A stretch of 64,000 nucleotides of DNA from Cheilinus undulatus. Its lineage: Eukaryota > Chordata > Actinopteri > Labriformes > Labridae. The stretch spans positions 31,437,855-31,501,854 of the forward strand of contig NC_054867.1 in the NCBI RefSeq assembly GCF_018320785.1, given 5' to 3'. This document shows, piece after piece, positions 12,501 through 25,500 of the stretch. The first letter of the stretch is position 1; each line of letters opens with the position of its first letter. The notes under the pieces are model-generated. The model searched no databases. It saw only the letters and a list, made by a program, of their open reading frames with translations, and was not told where the DNA came from. Both the position numbers and the translations under genes were made by a program.

Positions 12501-13521
12501 TGTCATGTCAAAAAGGTTTAGGAGACACACGGGCTTATCTCAGCTGAGGCTTAGACTAAAAACTAATCCTGGTTGTGTATGACTGACACCGGTGTGAGGT
12601 GGAGTTGACAAGTCAAGTCTGCATCAGTGCCTGGAGGCAGCCGTGTAGAAAGACTCGACATTAAAGGCCTGTAGAGTTAGCAGTAATTCAAAAGCCTTTG
12701 AGAAAAAGTATGACAAGCCTAGCATACATTTTCACTTTATTGTTCTTATTCATATTTTTTTGCTTTTTTTATTTATTTTTTTGTAGGTTGCTAAAACTTT
12801 GGATCAAACAAATCACTGTGACCAATGCCAGAAACTCTTTTCTTTGACAGAACAAATGTTTACTTTTTTATTTTTCATTTAAGTTAGCTTTATTTTTTCT
12901 ATTGTTTGCGCTTTTGAATATGCCAGTTTGAGACTGTACTATTTGTAAAAGTAAATGTTTTGAACTGTACAGTAAAAACCTAGGAACAAGTTAAATGTGA
13001 GTGTCCAGCATGCTGAATGACAACCCGTGTGAACGTGAGCTAATCTCCCATGATGCATCATTCCTCACTCATTAATTGCATCTGCATCGTGCATTGTGAC
13101 GGTGTGATGTTGTGTTTGAGAGTGATGTGTGTGTCTCACTTACTGTGTCCCATTAGTAGACAGCCTGTGCAGTTTTGTGAGAGTGCAGCATGTTTCTTGG
13201 GGTTGCTCGTGTAAATGTAACCAGAAAAGAGGGATGTGCGTGCGTATGAGTGGGTGTGGATGTGTAACTGCCTTTCTGGGTGTTTGTCAGTATGTGTGTA
13301 TCTGTGAGTCTCATGAATGCACAAGAGAAAAATCTATTTAAAAAAACTTTATCAGAAGAAGTCCCTAGAGAAAAAAAGCGAGACTGAGTCAAGTATTGAA
13401 TGAAGCATGATGTTTAGTTTTTTTAAACCTAGGAGGCTGTCCTCAGTGCCCCCGTTTGCTATTGTATGTGCTGTATCAGAATATTACTATTGAGTGTTGG
13501 CCAGCTTGTTTATATCCATCA
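9541..13521 (+). other. Long non-coding region, possible distal 3' UTR
   Basis: No convincing coding exon is seen. It contains a run of 19 G at 12,274-12,292, a short (cgt)n at about 11,860, and TG-rich sequence near 13,100-13,320. It ends at the AATAAA at 13,522. It may be the distal 3' UTR of the plus-strand gene, but continuity is not demonstrable from DNA alone. Confidence 0.35.
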
Positions 13522-13527
13522 AATAAA
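13522..13527 (+). terminator. Candidate polyadenylation signal AATAAA
   Basis: A canonical AATAAA is followed by a T/G-rich stretch (gactttctttctgtctctgag), as expected at a polyadenylation site. It is the best end for the plus-strand transcript facing the convergent creld1-like gene. Confidence 0.45.
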
Positions 13528-13776
13528 GGTGACTTTCTTTCTGTCTCTGAGGGATTTTCTACTCTAATTAAAAAAATGTTAAACCTGCATTTTTCTATAT
13601 GAAACATGACTTTAGGTTATTGCAAAAGGAAAATCAGCACAATAATGATGTACAGATGTGGACAAAATTATTAGTCCCCCTATAAAAATGTCATGTTTTC
13701 TCAAGTATCTTCCAAGTGCTGTTAAACAGAGCAAGGATTTTTCAACACAGCTTTCCCAAATGTCCTAGTTTAAATA

Positions 13777-14228
13777 CAGTCATGGACAAAAGTATTGGCA
13801 CCCCTGGAATTTTTCCAGAAGCTACACCATTTCTCCCAGAAACTGTTGCAATTACAAAAGTTATTGTATACACATGATTATTTCCTTTATGTGCATTGGA
13901 ACAACACAAAAAAAACAGGAGAAAAAAGCCAAAATTGACATAATTTTACACAAAACTCAAATAATGGGCCAAACAAAATTGTTGGCACCCTTTTAAAACG
14001 GTGGGTAAATCATTTTGTTTCAAGCATGTGATGTTCGTTTAGACTCAGCTGTGGCAAGTAACAGGAACTGGCAATATAGAAATCACACCTGAAGCCAGTT
14101 AGAGTATATAAAAGTTGACTCAACCTTTATGTTGTATGCCTGTGTCACACCAAGCATGGAGAAGAGAAAGAGCCGAGAATTGTCTGAGGACCTAAGAAGC
14201 AAAATTGTGGAAGAATATGAACAATCTC
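13777..14228 (+). mobile_element. Tc1-like transposon, 5' part only
   Basis: The element starts with cagtcatggacaaaagtatt directly after a TA dinucleotide, the Tc1 target. About 380 bp on, a frame opens as MEKRKSRELSEDLRSKIVEE, the usual Tc1 transposase start (first helix-turn-helix of the paired-like domain). The homology stops at about 14,228, so most of the transposase and the right end are missing. A second fragment with a related end (gatgtggacaaaattattag) lies just upstream at about 13,655-13,680. Confidence 0.85.
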
Positions 14229-14837
14229 TATATAAACTAATATGATTCCAAATAAGCACCTTTCAAGTTTAAATCAGACATTTACTTAAGTCTTATGTCT
14301 GTTAAGGGTAACAGTACACATTTTTCTAGGTCTTTGTGATTTGTTAGTTAAAAATAACAAATACAATAAATAGAGACATACTACTGTACAAATACCTGCT
14401 GTCATGATGAAACAATGACTGTATAACATTAGAGGAGACAGAGTTTACATTCTACACAAGTCATAGCTGAGATAGTTTAGATCCAGACTTGAGTTACATT
14501 TGACCTCCCAGTAGGTGTAAGGTCTTCCTAAAACTTTGACTGTCTTGGTGAATTGTGTTGGAAGACTGGAGAACTTGGAAGATGGCAAGGAACTGAGGAT
14601 CTTACTGGCTGTTTGGCATTCTTCGGGATAAATCTCATCCCTCATAAATGTATAAAAGCTTTCTTGGGCCTCGAAATTCATGAATTGTGTCTCCTAAGCA
14701 TAAAGTATAAAACTTTCACTGCTTTCCTGTGGTTCCACTAACTTAAAAATTTACTCTAAAAATTTCTTTTCTGATTGGAAAAGGCTGATTTGATTAAAGA
14801 ACAATATTTTTGAATATCACTAATTTTTATCACCATA

Positions 14838-14843
14838 TTTAAT
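14838..14843 (-). terminator. Candidate polyadenylation signal ATTAAA of creld1-like gene
   Basis: On the minus strand ATTAAA lies about 115 bases after the creld1-like stop codon. It is the nearest signal of the common types. No transcript evidence is available. Confidence 0.35.
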
Positions 14844-14958
14844 GTTAATGCAGTATATTCACATGACAGTGACTGTAAACAGCCTTGTTGAACAACAGTC
14901 CATGCATTGGTGCTTCTGAACTCTTACATATGTCAGTCCTTTTTAGATCAGCTCAGTT

Positions 14959-17900
14959 TTACTGTCCTTTGAGGAAGTTGCCTAACAAACGGTCTCCCCG
15001 GTCAGAGAGCCAGTATCCTGCCATGGCTGCCACCGCTCCTATGAACAGAGACGTGTAAACCATATCTCCTTTAGCAGCCAGTGTGGCTAGAGCACAAAGC
15101 AACACCCCGAAGAACATCTGCTGCAGCACCTCTATCTCATCATCCTGGATGTCCTCAAACAGACCTTTCTCTTGAACCCCTGTGCAGAGAGACAGACATG
15201 TCAGACACAGGTAGAGGTGCTCAAGTCTTTGTGGGTAGAAACATTTCACAGACTTACTCGGCTGCTGTTTCCTCACACAGACACCATCTCTGTGGAAAAA
15301 TCCTTGAGCACAGTCACAGCGAAACGAGCCTATTGTGTTGATGCAGATTTGATCAAGACCCAGACAGGCCAGCACTCTGTCACTACATTCATCGGTATCT
15401 GAGCAAAAGATATACAGTACGTTATTCCATCAGAGACTCCTAGATCACTGCTACTCATAATGAATACATGGAAACAATATAATACAATTAAACTTCAAAT
15501 AAAAGGCCATACTAATTTAAGGCCTGGTAGCTTTTAGTAGCCTGTGTTGACAAACAAAGATGGGACTCCATTAGAGACCTAAAGGCCAGCACAGCATTTA
15601 TTAGTGAGTATATTAAAAGCCCCACCCCACACACCCCTCTCTCTCCCAAAGGAAATGTACTATTCTAAAGTCCCCATCTTTACTGTGCTTAAATGTTGTT
15701 TGAAAAATTAAAGGCCTGTTTCACATGAATGTCTGTCCTAAATAAACGTAGGGTGATTTCACAGACCGAAGACATAGATTAAAGATATTCTCTTTTTACC
15801 CAAACACTTGGATCCTGTCAGTGTGAACCCAACGGCACACTTTCTGCAGCGCGCCGGTCCACTGCCCATACAGCCCACACAGGCTGGGTCACAATCTGAG
15901 GACAGGGTGGAGATTATTCTTTAAACAGAGTGCCAAACTGTGAAAATCAAACAGATTATATGACAAAGAGAGCACCATTTAAGCAATATCATACGAGAGA
16001 CTATCACCACTGCTGGAATCAGTGCTGTGAAGGTGGAGTGTCAAAGATAATATCTAGAACATCCTGACATGGAGTGTGATATTGATTTTAAAAAAAGTTA
16101 TACATGCAGAAAATAGTACTGAAAAGTTAAACAACAAAAGATTATATTTGAACTTAAACAACTTAACTAGTTGTACAATTAAACTGAAACTATACTGTTA
16201 GTAAGCAACCCAAACCTTTCACAGCAGTGATCATCAACTGGCAGCCCGGGGAGACATATCAGGCTCCCTAAAGCTCCCCATCCAGCCCCCAAAAGATGAT
16301 TCAATTCAGAAAATGTGAGGAGGAAAATAAGGTGTTGTGGTTTTAAGGGCATTTTTTATATTTGAATCCTTAAATCTAACAAATCAACCCTAAAATAATC
16401 AAGGCTGTAACAGGTTTATCAGGAATGACTTAATTTTTCAGCTATTTTTTTCACAGAAATCCACCTGTCAGCTATTACAAGTTAATATGATGCATAATAA
16501 ACACATACTTATGAGTCCAGTCCTGATTAAATTTGCAGTTTTCTGTCTCAACTTTTCAATTCAGCATCTTGGAGAGCTGATTCTCCTGCCTGAGAATCAA
16601 AACAAAAGACCTGCTTCCTCCATTTGTTTTTTATCGATCAGGACCCAGCATATTAGCATCAAACCTAGTGACGGACAACCTGGCAGTCTTAAAAATGTAA
16701 ACTAAATATTCTGATTGCCCATCGGTGATATGGACTGATCTCTCTGTTAATTACAGTGGCTCTGAAGGCCAACAGGATTAATATTTCAAAAGAGCAAAAT
16801 AAATTTCACAAAACAGAAATATTTCACAAAACACAAATGTATTTCACAGAGCAAAAAAATATATTTTGTGTTTTGTGAAATGTATTTTGCACTTTTGAAA
16901 TATTAATCCTGTCATACACAAAATCTGTCCCTTGTACAAATGTAGATGATAACCCCTGCTTTACAACCATCGTATGCTGTGTTTGTATCCAGGACTGCAG
17001 AACAACTGATTTGTAGAACATTAATTTTATGCTAAAAGAAATTCATTTACTCATGAAACTGAGAAAGTTAGGGCCTGCAGTGTGATTCCAATAAATGAGA
17101 TTGATTGGTACAGAAAAACAATTGAAAGATTAAGGTTTTCAGAACCCCTGGCTGAGGCGGAGTGATACATACTGTGAAAAGTCCCATTGATGTTCAGCAG
17201 TCATTAAAAGCCTCTTCAGCATGCGTGGTTGTAACTTAATGTCTTAAATTTTAATCCCTCACTGGAGATTTCGCTGATTATGGTTAATCAGCAAGTCCCA
17301 CACTGATTCTTCGTAAGTTATATTTTTGGATATTTCAATATATTCACCTTATGTTGCATAAAAACATGGAGTTCGTACTTTTGATTGTTTTTTGAATTTC
17401 AGTGGCTGCTATTGCAAAGATCTGAGTCCCTGTGTGAGCTAGAAGTTATTAGCAGGGACATTTTGAATATTTAAACAAATATATTTCTAGGCTCTTTATG
17501 CATTTATTTCTGGTGAGGACATTTTGTTCCTGGATTAAATCATTTATATTTCTGGCTAATTCTACATTGCAAGTAAATAGATCTGGAGATACATCTTGTT
17601 ACAGTAAAGGAGAGAATTGTTTAAGATATTTATCAGACACATAAAATATCAGTTCCCTGCTTTTGTAGCAGCCAGAATTTTAAGATCTGCCGCTACTTCC
17701 ACCTCCGTGCCCTTGTCAATTGAACATCTCTAGATCTTTTGATGGCTGTATGCCAGAACCTATCCACTTGATGATTTCAACCTTTAGTCCTGGGAAATGG
17801 GGTTCATGATTTTCTGAAATCTGAAATCCTTATTCAGATGTTCATTCAGTATTAATATGAGTCATACTTTTACATATGTATAATTTCTACAATAATAAAC

Positions 17901-18300
17901 AAAGCATAATACTGTCTTTTAGAATGTGAAAGTCACTGACCTCTGCACTCGAAGGACCCTGCTGTGTTGAAGCAATATCTGTTTACAGGACAGTTTCCCA
18001 CCTTTGTGCCGCACTCATCTATGTCTGAAACACATCAGAAAGATTTTGCGTGTTGTCATTTGTCTGCCATGATCTGCAAACTCCTACACAAAGCTCTGCA
18101 TATACAGTACCTACACAGGTGTTATTATGGAGAGTCCACCCTGTGCTGCATTCCTCACACTGGTTGTTTTCAGGCCCTGAACACTTCATGCAGGCATGTG
18201 GACAGCTGTGTGCCTGACCAGCGACCAGACAACACAGCAGAGCAGCCTGCAGCAAAGCCCTGTGGAGCCTCCACAGTCCCATCTGTCCCAGCACATCCAT
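14959..18300 (-). CDS. creld1: CRELD1-like protein lacking the N-terminal half
   Basis: Five coding exons on the minus strand: 18300..18111, 18024..17941, 15895..15800, 15398..15258, 15179..14959. All phases close, giving 243 aa. Order of parts: signal peptide (about residues 1-29, with LLQAALLCCLVAG); furin-like repeat (CPHACMKCSGPE...); Ca-binding EGF (DIDECGTKVGNC); second furin-like repeat (CDPACVGCMGSGPARC); second Ca-binding EGF (DTDECSDRVLAC); then the CRELD tail LQQMFFGVLLCALATLAAKG and AAMAGYWLSDRGDRLLGNFL with two membrane segments. CRELD1 proteins are ER-membrane chaperone-like proteins of about 420 aa that help fold acetylcholine receptors and support heart valve development. The WE domain and first EGF of the family are absent, with the signal peptide joined directly to the first furin repeat. 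The neighbour il17rc supports CRELD1 over CRELD2. An unseen alternative 5' exon is possible. Confidence 0.82.
16773..16911. repeat. 139-bp imperfect palindrome (foldback)
   Basis: The left arm begins caggattaatatttcaaaa and the right arm ends ttttgaaatattaatcctg, its exact complement. The arms continue inward with few mismatches through 'atttcacaaaaca' for about 50 bases each. This lies in the intron between creld1 exons 2 and 3. It resembles a foldback MITE, and RNA from either strand would form a long hairpin. Confidence 0.8.
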
Positions 18301-19972
18301 AAGATAAAACTATTCACATGTCTGCAATATTACACTAGTTTATGGTGATCCCCTCAAGGTAGGAGGGAGAACAGATTATTGATAAATTGAGGTGGATTCA
18401 AATTTTGAACTATAGGTCAAACTTTGACAAAACTCAAACCAACATCTTTGTTAATCCTGTCATCCATAACATCATGTAGTCTTAAAGAAGTGTTAGGGGG
18501 TCTCAATGTTTGTGTTACCAATTTAGTAAAAAAGCTTCTGGGACTTCAGAATTCAACTAAACTAGACAAAATCCAAGAACTTAACTTAGTAGTTTAAAAC
18601 ATTTGCAAGTTTGTCATTGTTCTTCACTCTGACAACTGCAAAGACAAATTTACGGAGAGTACAATTTCATGCCGAAATAAATCACTCTAAAATGGGTCAT
18701 TTTGGTTTTGTTTCTACCTCTATTTGTTAAACATACCACTGCTGTAACGTTTACAAGTTACGTCAACCACTATGTAGCCCGATATAGTCCTAATGAATGT
18801 TTTTTGTCACAATTTCTACTCGTGGTGTGTCTGATAAGAATTTATTTCTTAAGTATAAAAGATTAATCAGTCATACAGGCATTTGTTAAGGCACTTTTTG
18901 TCTTCAACTTTCGTTAGAATTACGTCAATTCGGCTGAAGGTCGCCATTTAACACAGTCACACTTTCATCCGTAACACCGATAAATGAAGTGTCAGTAAAT
19001 GTGGCACTGATCAGTCAACAAACCGGGAATTCCGTCTGAGTTGAGTTAAGGAATTTTATTTGGCCTACCTCCTTTAAACTACGTCGACTAGGGGGAACTT
19101 CTTCTTCTTCTTCTTCGGGCTTTTATGGCGATTGGCAAACCAGCTGAAAGGTGCATTACCACCACCTGCTGAACTGGAGTGTGGATCTGGATTAGGCAGT
19201 TGATACTAAATTCTGCAGGCCTAAATAAATTTTGTTCCTTTAAGAAATATGTGCAGCTTTTTGTGTTTCTTGTAACTTTCCCCAAGTATATTTTTTGATG
19301 TAAAGATTGTATGTTGTTAAAGTGAATCCCCTGAGCCTCTGTCTTTGCTGTTCATATTGTCTGTAATCCATGATACAATGCTGTAGTCCCCTGTATCTGG
19401 TTTATTAAAGTGAGAGTAAAACATTAAATAAACCCATTTTAGAAGTAGTTACATGAAAGGTGGCTCACTTTAGCTTCATTGGATTTAGCTGACGCTAACA
19501 TAGCTACAATAGCTACGTGATTAACAGTACTGCATAAACCATAGTAGCTAGTTAGCTTTAACAATGTGAGCTTTAGCAAATATAGCTAAAGCTAATGTAG
19601 TTACATGGATTATATTGTTGTTTTGTGAGCTAAGTTTTAGCTCTGTTAGCTACACATCTATGTTATATATACCTAAGTTAGCTTTAGCAACGTGGGCTTT
19701 GGCAAATGTGGCTAGAGATAACTTATCTACATGGGCAACGTAGATACATAGCTTACGTAACTGCTCTGTGTACTTAGCTTTAGCTACATTAGCTACATAG
19801 CTTATGCAGCTAACAGAGCTATGTAAGCTACATTAACTACGCTCGTTATGTTAGAATGTTTTCATGGAGGACAATCTGTTTTCCTGTAAGCAGAATGTTT
19901 ATTCAACTTCATTTAACATGATGTAATCAGGTGTTGCAGATCTGGTTTTTGACTTTTAACCTAACCCTTACC
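18301..19972. other. Gap upstream of creld1-like gene
   Basis: This is presumed 5' flank of the minus-strand creld1-like gene. A (ttc)n run at 19,097-19,117 begins a short stretch that resembles a dispersed fish repeat (19,097-19,185). From about 19,470 to 19,855 the sequence is made of loosely repeated 'gctac/tagct' words. No exon with the missing CRELD WE domain was found here. Confidence 0.45.
19470..19855. repeat. Degenerate tagcta-rich repeat
   Basis: Words such as 'ttagcta', 'agctac' and 'tagcttta' recur dozens of times over about 385 bases without a fixed period. 'agct' is its own complement, so the tract is rich in short inverted repeats. There is no coding signal. Confidence 0.6.
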
Positions 19973-20760
19973 CAGTGGTGGACAAAGTATTCAACTCCAG
20001 TTCTTGAGTAAAAGTATTGATACTCGTGGTCAAATCTTACTCAAGTACAAGTAAAAGTCTCAAGTACTCAAGTTAAAGTACTAAAGCACTTGCTTTTAAA
20101 AATACTTAAGTATTCAAAAGTACAAAGTACATTTCTAATATCAGTACATTGCTGTGTTGTTTTCTCAGTGCTTTTGCAGAACTTTGTAACTCTCTGAAAC
20201 CACCTAATGATGTACTGACTTACATGTAGAACCACTCTGCAACAAAAATGTGTATACAAATATGACATGAATCATTCCTCATTTCTGAAATCTCCAACAT
20301 CGAGCTGAGATATGGCCAGGGGTGCGCTGGTTTTTCAGTTTGAGTTTCTCCTGCCATCTCCATTGCCTAGTTTTGTTTGAATGAAGGCAGGAGAGCTTGC
20401 AACACAGAGCGAGGATGACACAGCCTAGTTCCAAATCCATCCCAGGTGTGAGCGGTAACTGTGATTGGTTCCCTTCTGTGAGGAGCACGGTGCGTGGCCG
20501 ATTGCATTTTAGAAAAAAAAAAAAAAAAAACACCAACATCTGACTACAAAGCTATGTTGAACCTAAAAGGAATGAGCAATGACAAGCTTCCTAGAAATGT
20601 AGTGGAATCAAAAGTACAATATTTGTATTTTAAATGTAGTGGAGTGAAAGTCACAAGTTTCCAAAAAAAAAACCCAAATACTCAAGTGAAGGACAAATAC
20701 TGAAAAAATGTACTTAAGTACAGTACTCAAGTAAAGGTACTCCGTAACTGTCCACCACTG
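19973..20760. mobile_element. Non-autonomous hAT element, 788 bp, with 8-bp target duplication
   Basis: The ends are cagtggtggaca and tgtccaccactg, exact inverted repeats of the hAT type. Inside each end are runs of 'caagtac' words. The 8-bp sequence cccttacc flanks both sides exactly (19,965-19,972 and 20,761-20,768), as hAT transposases leave. No transposase frame is present, so it must have been moved in trans. Confidence 0.92.
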
Positions 20761-20768
20761 CCCTTACC

Positions 20769-21962
20769 TTTACCCTAAATGGAAGTTTAATATAATTTTA
20801 TTTTGAAAGTTTTGGTGTGCATTTCTGTTCTGACATATTTGGTGTCTGAGGTGAACGGTCTGCAGACTTTCTTGAATCATTTTCCCTATTTCAGTGCACT
20901 TGTAGCAAAAATCATTGCTCTAAAGACAAAAAAACACCCTAAAGACCTCCACCAAATGGCTGAGATGGGTGTTTGCATTGAGCTTTAAAGGGCAAAGGGG
21001 GATTTTGCCATTTGGTAAAATTTCCTAGGGCCTCTCCCTCAAGTTTGGGAATGGATGTGCAGCACATACGTGGCTTATGTATTAAATCACTTTTGAGAAT
21101 GGGGACATATATTTTGGAAAAGTAACTAAAGGACCAAAAGTGGATAAAACAGCATCAAAATGAATTCTGAATAATGTTGTATCATCCAAAAAAGTCCATG
21201 GGGGGCATATCTGGACCCAACACAAGGTTGACATATTTTTGTCAGACCTTGGAGATATCTCAAAAAACTCTATGATGATGACAGATGTATGTGACAGAAT
21301 TGAAAATAAAAAGTTCGTACTGGTTAAAAATGAGATTGTTTTCAGTGTTACTTTGTAGAGATTTTAATGTCTGTGTTTAGGCAGATTTTGATAATGGGAC
21401 ATGAACTTTTATCAAAAGCTTTGTCACGTAAGTATGGTATGGTTTTTAAGTTTTATTTATACATGTATAGAGATGCTTATATCAGAATGACTGTTTAACT
21501 GAGCAATGTATCACAGTCACCAAAAATACACTGCAAAAAGCTGAGCTTGGTCCTAGGACGTCATACACTCATGTGCATGCTGATATCACTTAGCCACAAC
21601 ATTACCTCCACACAGGAGCCTGTCAGATTAAAAAAATGATGTCAGCACAAGTCAGCGCTGCGTAGCCTGATTATACGTGTAACAAAACTGCAGAGGTGGA
21701 GTTAAAGCTGAACTGATACAGACAGATGACTCATCAGGTAAGCACATAGACAAATGTATCTTCGGGAAGCAAAAGACACTGAAAATAGTTCCTTCCCAAT
21801 GTAAAGTGCAGTTAACAGTTGAAAAGACAAAGCTACATGATGGAGAGACATGTTTAAATGTTTTTGGCATTTTAAGAACCTGTTTTCACAGCATGATGCA
21901 TTCAGTGCAGTCTTGTTTTAATGTTTGCTGTTCTTTTGGAAGTCTTTCAATTTCCACCATCG
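20769..21962. other. 3' flank of il17rc
   Basis: No coding signal is seen. AATAAA read on the minus strand occurs at 21,452-21,457, about 510 bases after the il17rc stop, and could end its transcript. Confidence 0.4.
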
Positions 21963-22516
21963 TCATGTCCGTCTACCTGCTCCCCTCTCTGTGCCCCCTA
22001 CTGTGAGCTCAGATAGGAAGGCCCGAGTCTTTGAGGGGAGATGAAACAGGGGCAGACCCTGAAAAAGCTCTGGCAAACCCTTGTTGCTGCTCTGATAGGA
22101 GTCAAATTTTACAAGAAGAAAGCGTTCTCCTGCTCTGCCTTGCTCTTTGTCAGTTTGGATAATGAACAGCAAGGCTGAGAACACATCCGAGTAAGGGGAC
22201 CATCTCTGAGGAAGACCCTTGCTGTCCATCTTTGTCTTCATATCCTTCTTGTACCAACGGGTCCATTCCTCTGCTCTCTCCAAGGCTTTCTGATTCAAGA
22301 TGAGCACGGCTCGACCCCGCTGGCTCTTCAGCTCCAGCAGCTGGGAGTGCAGCCATGGCAGAGGTCCCAGAGTGCACTGCTCCTTCCTGCTCCACTGGTC
22401 CACAGACACACTGAAGCCGTGGTTAGAGAGTAGAGATCCCAGCTGACACACTGACTCAGAAACACCAGCATCCACATCAGGGGGGCTCAGCAACACCACA
22501 TGACACATTCTGCCAA
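21963..22516 (-). CDS. il17rc: il17rc last exon: SEFIR signalling domain
   Basis: This exon has acceptor ttcttcag and enters in phase 1. It encodes 183 residues and a TGA stop. It holds the whole SEFIR fold: a first strand HVVLLSPPD, helix-rich middle, [15 protein letters not shown] as the central strand, and [12 protein letters not shown] near the end. SEFIR domains bind the SEFIR of Act1 (TRAF3IP2). The protein ends about 20 residues after the domain, so it lacks the long mammalian IL17RC tail. Confidence 0.85.
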
Positions 22517-25500
22517 CTGAAGAAAACAAGTGGATTGATGTAAGAGCTGTCTTGTGTCATTATGATTTACTGTTGCAAGTATAAAGCACTCACCTTTAAC
22601 AAATCCACCACTGTGCCAGCTCCACACCCATTCTAAAAAAGTAGGTGAAACAGTATTCAATATAGAAGAGAAAAAATTCACTACAGGAAGCATTTCAGTG
22701 CCATGAATATATAAAGGCTGACTATGCAAGTTTCAGAGCAGGAGGTATGCACAAAGAGATCAAGTACTGTCTTTGGGTACAACTCCTGAATCTCTCTGCT
22801 CCACTGCTTCTCACTTCCTGTTCCACTGGTATATATCTCTGAGACAGAGAACAGCAGGAGAGTGCTCACAAACATCTGAGAACAAGATCCTGGGGTGTAT
22901 TTTAAGAGAAAACACAGTGCCCATAAAATGAATTGACCCTCTTGGATGTGTAACCTTTTTATTGATTTTATAAACCAATCATGGTCAATATAACATTGCT
23001 ATTTTGATTTAACAAATTACATAAACAAACCCATGTCAAAGCGAAAACTGGTTATTACGAAGCCACGTCACTTGAATAAAAATCTGTAATGTAAAATAAG
23101 TGACTGCATAAATATTCACACCCTACCAGTCAGTATTTAGTAGATGCTCCTTTGGCTGTAATCACAGCACTGAATTCATGTGGATAAGTCTCAATCAGGC
23201 TTGCACATCTGGACACTACAATTTTACTACATTCTTCTTTGGAAAACTGATCAAGCTCTGTCAGATTGCACAGGGGTCATGTGTAAACAGCCCCTTTCAA
23301 GTCCAGCCACAAGTTTTCTATTGGATTCAGGTCTGAGCCTTCACTCAGCCACTCCAGAACATTCATTTTGTTGTCTTAAAAAATTTTAACCCTCTACCTT
23401 TACAAGTCTTCCAGGGCTGGCTGCTGAGAAGCATCCCCACGGCAAGATGCTGCCATCACCATGCTTCACAGTGGGGATTGTGTGTTTGTGGTGTTTGGTG
23501 TCCACCAAGCATAGCGTCTTATCTGATGGCCAAAAAGCACCATTTTGGTCTCATCAGACCAAAGAACTTTCTTTCACTTGATCATGGAGTCTCCCACATG
23601 CCTTTTGGTGAACTCTAGTCCAGATTCAATCTGAGTTTTATTCAGCAGTGGCTTTCTTTCGCAAAGCTTTGACTGGTGAAGAACCCGGACAACAGTTGTT
23701 GTATGCAGAGTCTCTCCTATCTCAGCTGCTGAAGCTTGTAACTCTTTCGCAAGTGTCTTGATGGCCTCTCTCACTAGTCTCCTTTCTTGCACGGTCGCTC
23801 AGTTTATGAGGATGACCTGATCTAGGCAGATGTGCCATATTCCTTCCATTTTTGATGATAGATTTAACTGAACTCTGGGGATGTTAGCTGCCTTGGATTT
23901 TTTTTGTATCCATCCCCTGACTTATTCTTTTCAATAACATTTTCTCTGAGTTGCCTGGAGTGTTCTTTTGTCTCCATGGTGTAATGGTAGCCAGGAATAC
24001 TGATGAACCAGTGACTGGACCTTCCAGGTACAGGTGTCTTTATAGTACAATCACTTGAGACACATTCACTGCACTCAGGTGATCCCCATTTCACTAATTG
24101 TGTGGTTTCCAGCAACAATTGGCTGGACCTCTGTTGAATTAGGTCAGTCACATATGTACGCAGTCACTTATTTGACATGACATATTTCAATTTATTTGAC
24201 ATTACTTTGTAGAAATCTGTTTCTCTTTGACATTAAAGAGGTTTCTTGATAATATTTGGTGAAAAAAGCCAAATTATATTGATCATGATTGATTCATTAA
24301 ATCAATAAAAAAATATTCAAAGGTGTCAAGACATTTCATGGGCACTGTATGCATCTCAAAGTTGATTTGGTTGTTGTATGTTGGTCTTTTTAGGCCAAAG
24401 AAATATTTTCCTTAGTTTGGTAACTATTTTTCCACACCTTCAGTCATACCCTTTTGAAAGCACTCTGCCACCCCTTAATGGGCATGTCCATCTCTCATCT
24501 GCAGAGATAAAATTTTTTGTAGGCCAGCCCAGAAGTTGCATCAGCAAAAGGTATATTGTTTTTAGTCTTATGGTAAAAAAAAAAAGCTTTGTGGCAAAAA
24601 GCAGGATAACCCTCACAAATAAAGACTACTGCCATCATTTTTTTGGTGTAAATTCAAAAAAAGTAAACAGGCTATAAGGAAATAACACCATAGATGTGTA
24701 TTTTAACTTCATTACCATTAAGCTTGCAAATTATTAGCTTATCTGCCAAAGTTTTAGTCAGAGTAGTTTTAGTGGGTGCCTTACACACACTAAGTGAGAG
24801 GTAGATAAGTGGATGAGTTAACATGTTGGGTATGATGACGTTTAATGTTTAAAACTCTGTAGTCTGTGTTATTCACATGTTTGCAACTTCCTTTTATGAG
24901 ATGTGGAAAGCCTCCAAGCTCACAGGCAGAGCACTCTCAGATATTTACAGAAAGTTGAAGAAACAAAAGTAGATCTCTTAAGCTGGTGTTTTTACAGACC
25001 TTATTATGGGCATCAAGAGTCACGTAGACTCTGAGATGATGGAACCAGAAGAGCTAAATTGCTAACACATTTCTGGGTTTTAGGACTCAGTATCACCAAC
25101 AGTTGGGCCTAGTGTACACGGTGACATTTTCAGCCAATTCTGACACAAATTTAGAGTCACTTGACTCACTTCGACTGACTTTCAGCCTGATTGTGCATCA
25201 TTTGTCATGCAGTGTATTAGGGGACATGCACTGTGACTTTACAAAGAGAAGCGTTCACAGAGAAAAAGTGTGTTTAAAGCTGTAGTAAGCGATTTATTTT
25301 CAGTGTCCTATGCCCACAAAAACAACACAACCCGTCAGGGTCTTGTTTTTGAAGGCATCTAACAGAATAACACACTTCTGCAACGCCTCAAGCTACCAGT
25401 GTGAGAACATAGCTGAGAACAACAAACCCAGAGAGTTTGACTGCCCTATATTTATCAATCAATCAATTATATAGCACTTTTCCTGAGAACACAATGCAGC

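Noticed and set aside
19097-19185. SINE-like stretch 'ggcgattggcaaacc..gtgcattaccacc'
   Set aside because: It resembles a repeat I have seen in fish, but no promoter boxes or target duplication were visible, so it is not listed as an element.
22681-22875. Possible extra il17rc exon encoding [20 protein letters not shown]
   Set aside because: The exons at 25,779 and 22,632 join in phase without it, giving [15 protein letters not shown]. It has no clear donor and its reading runs into a stop.
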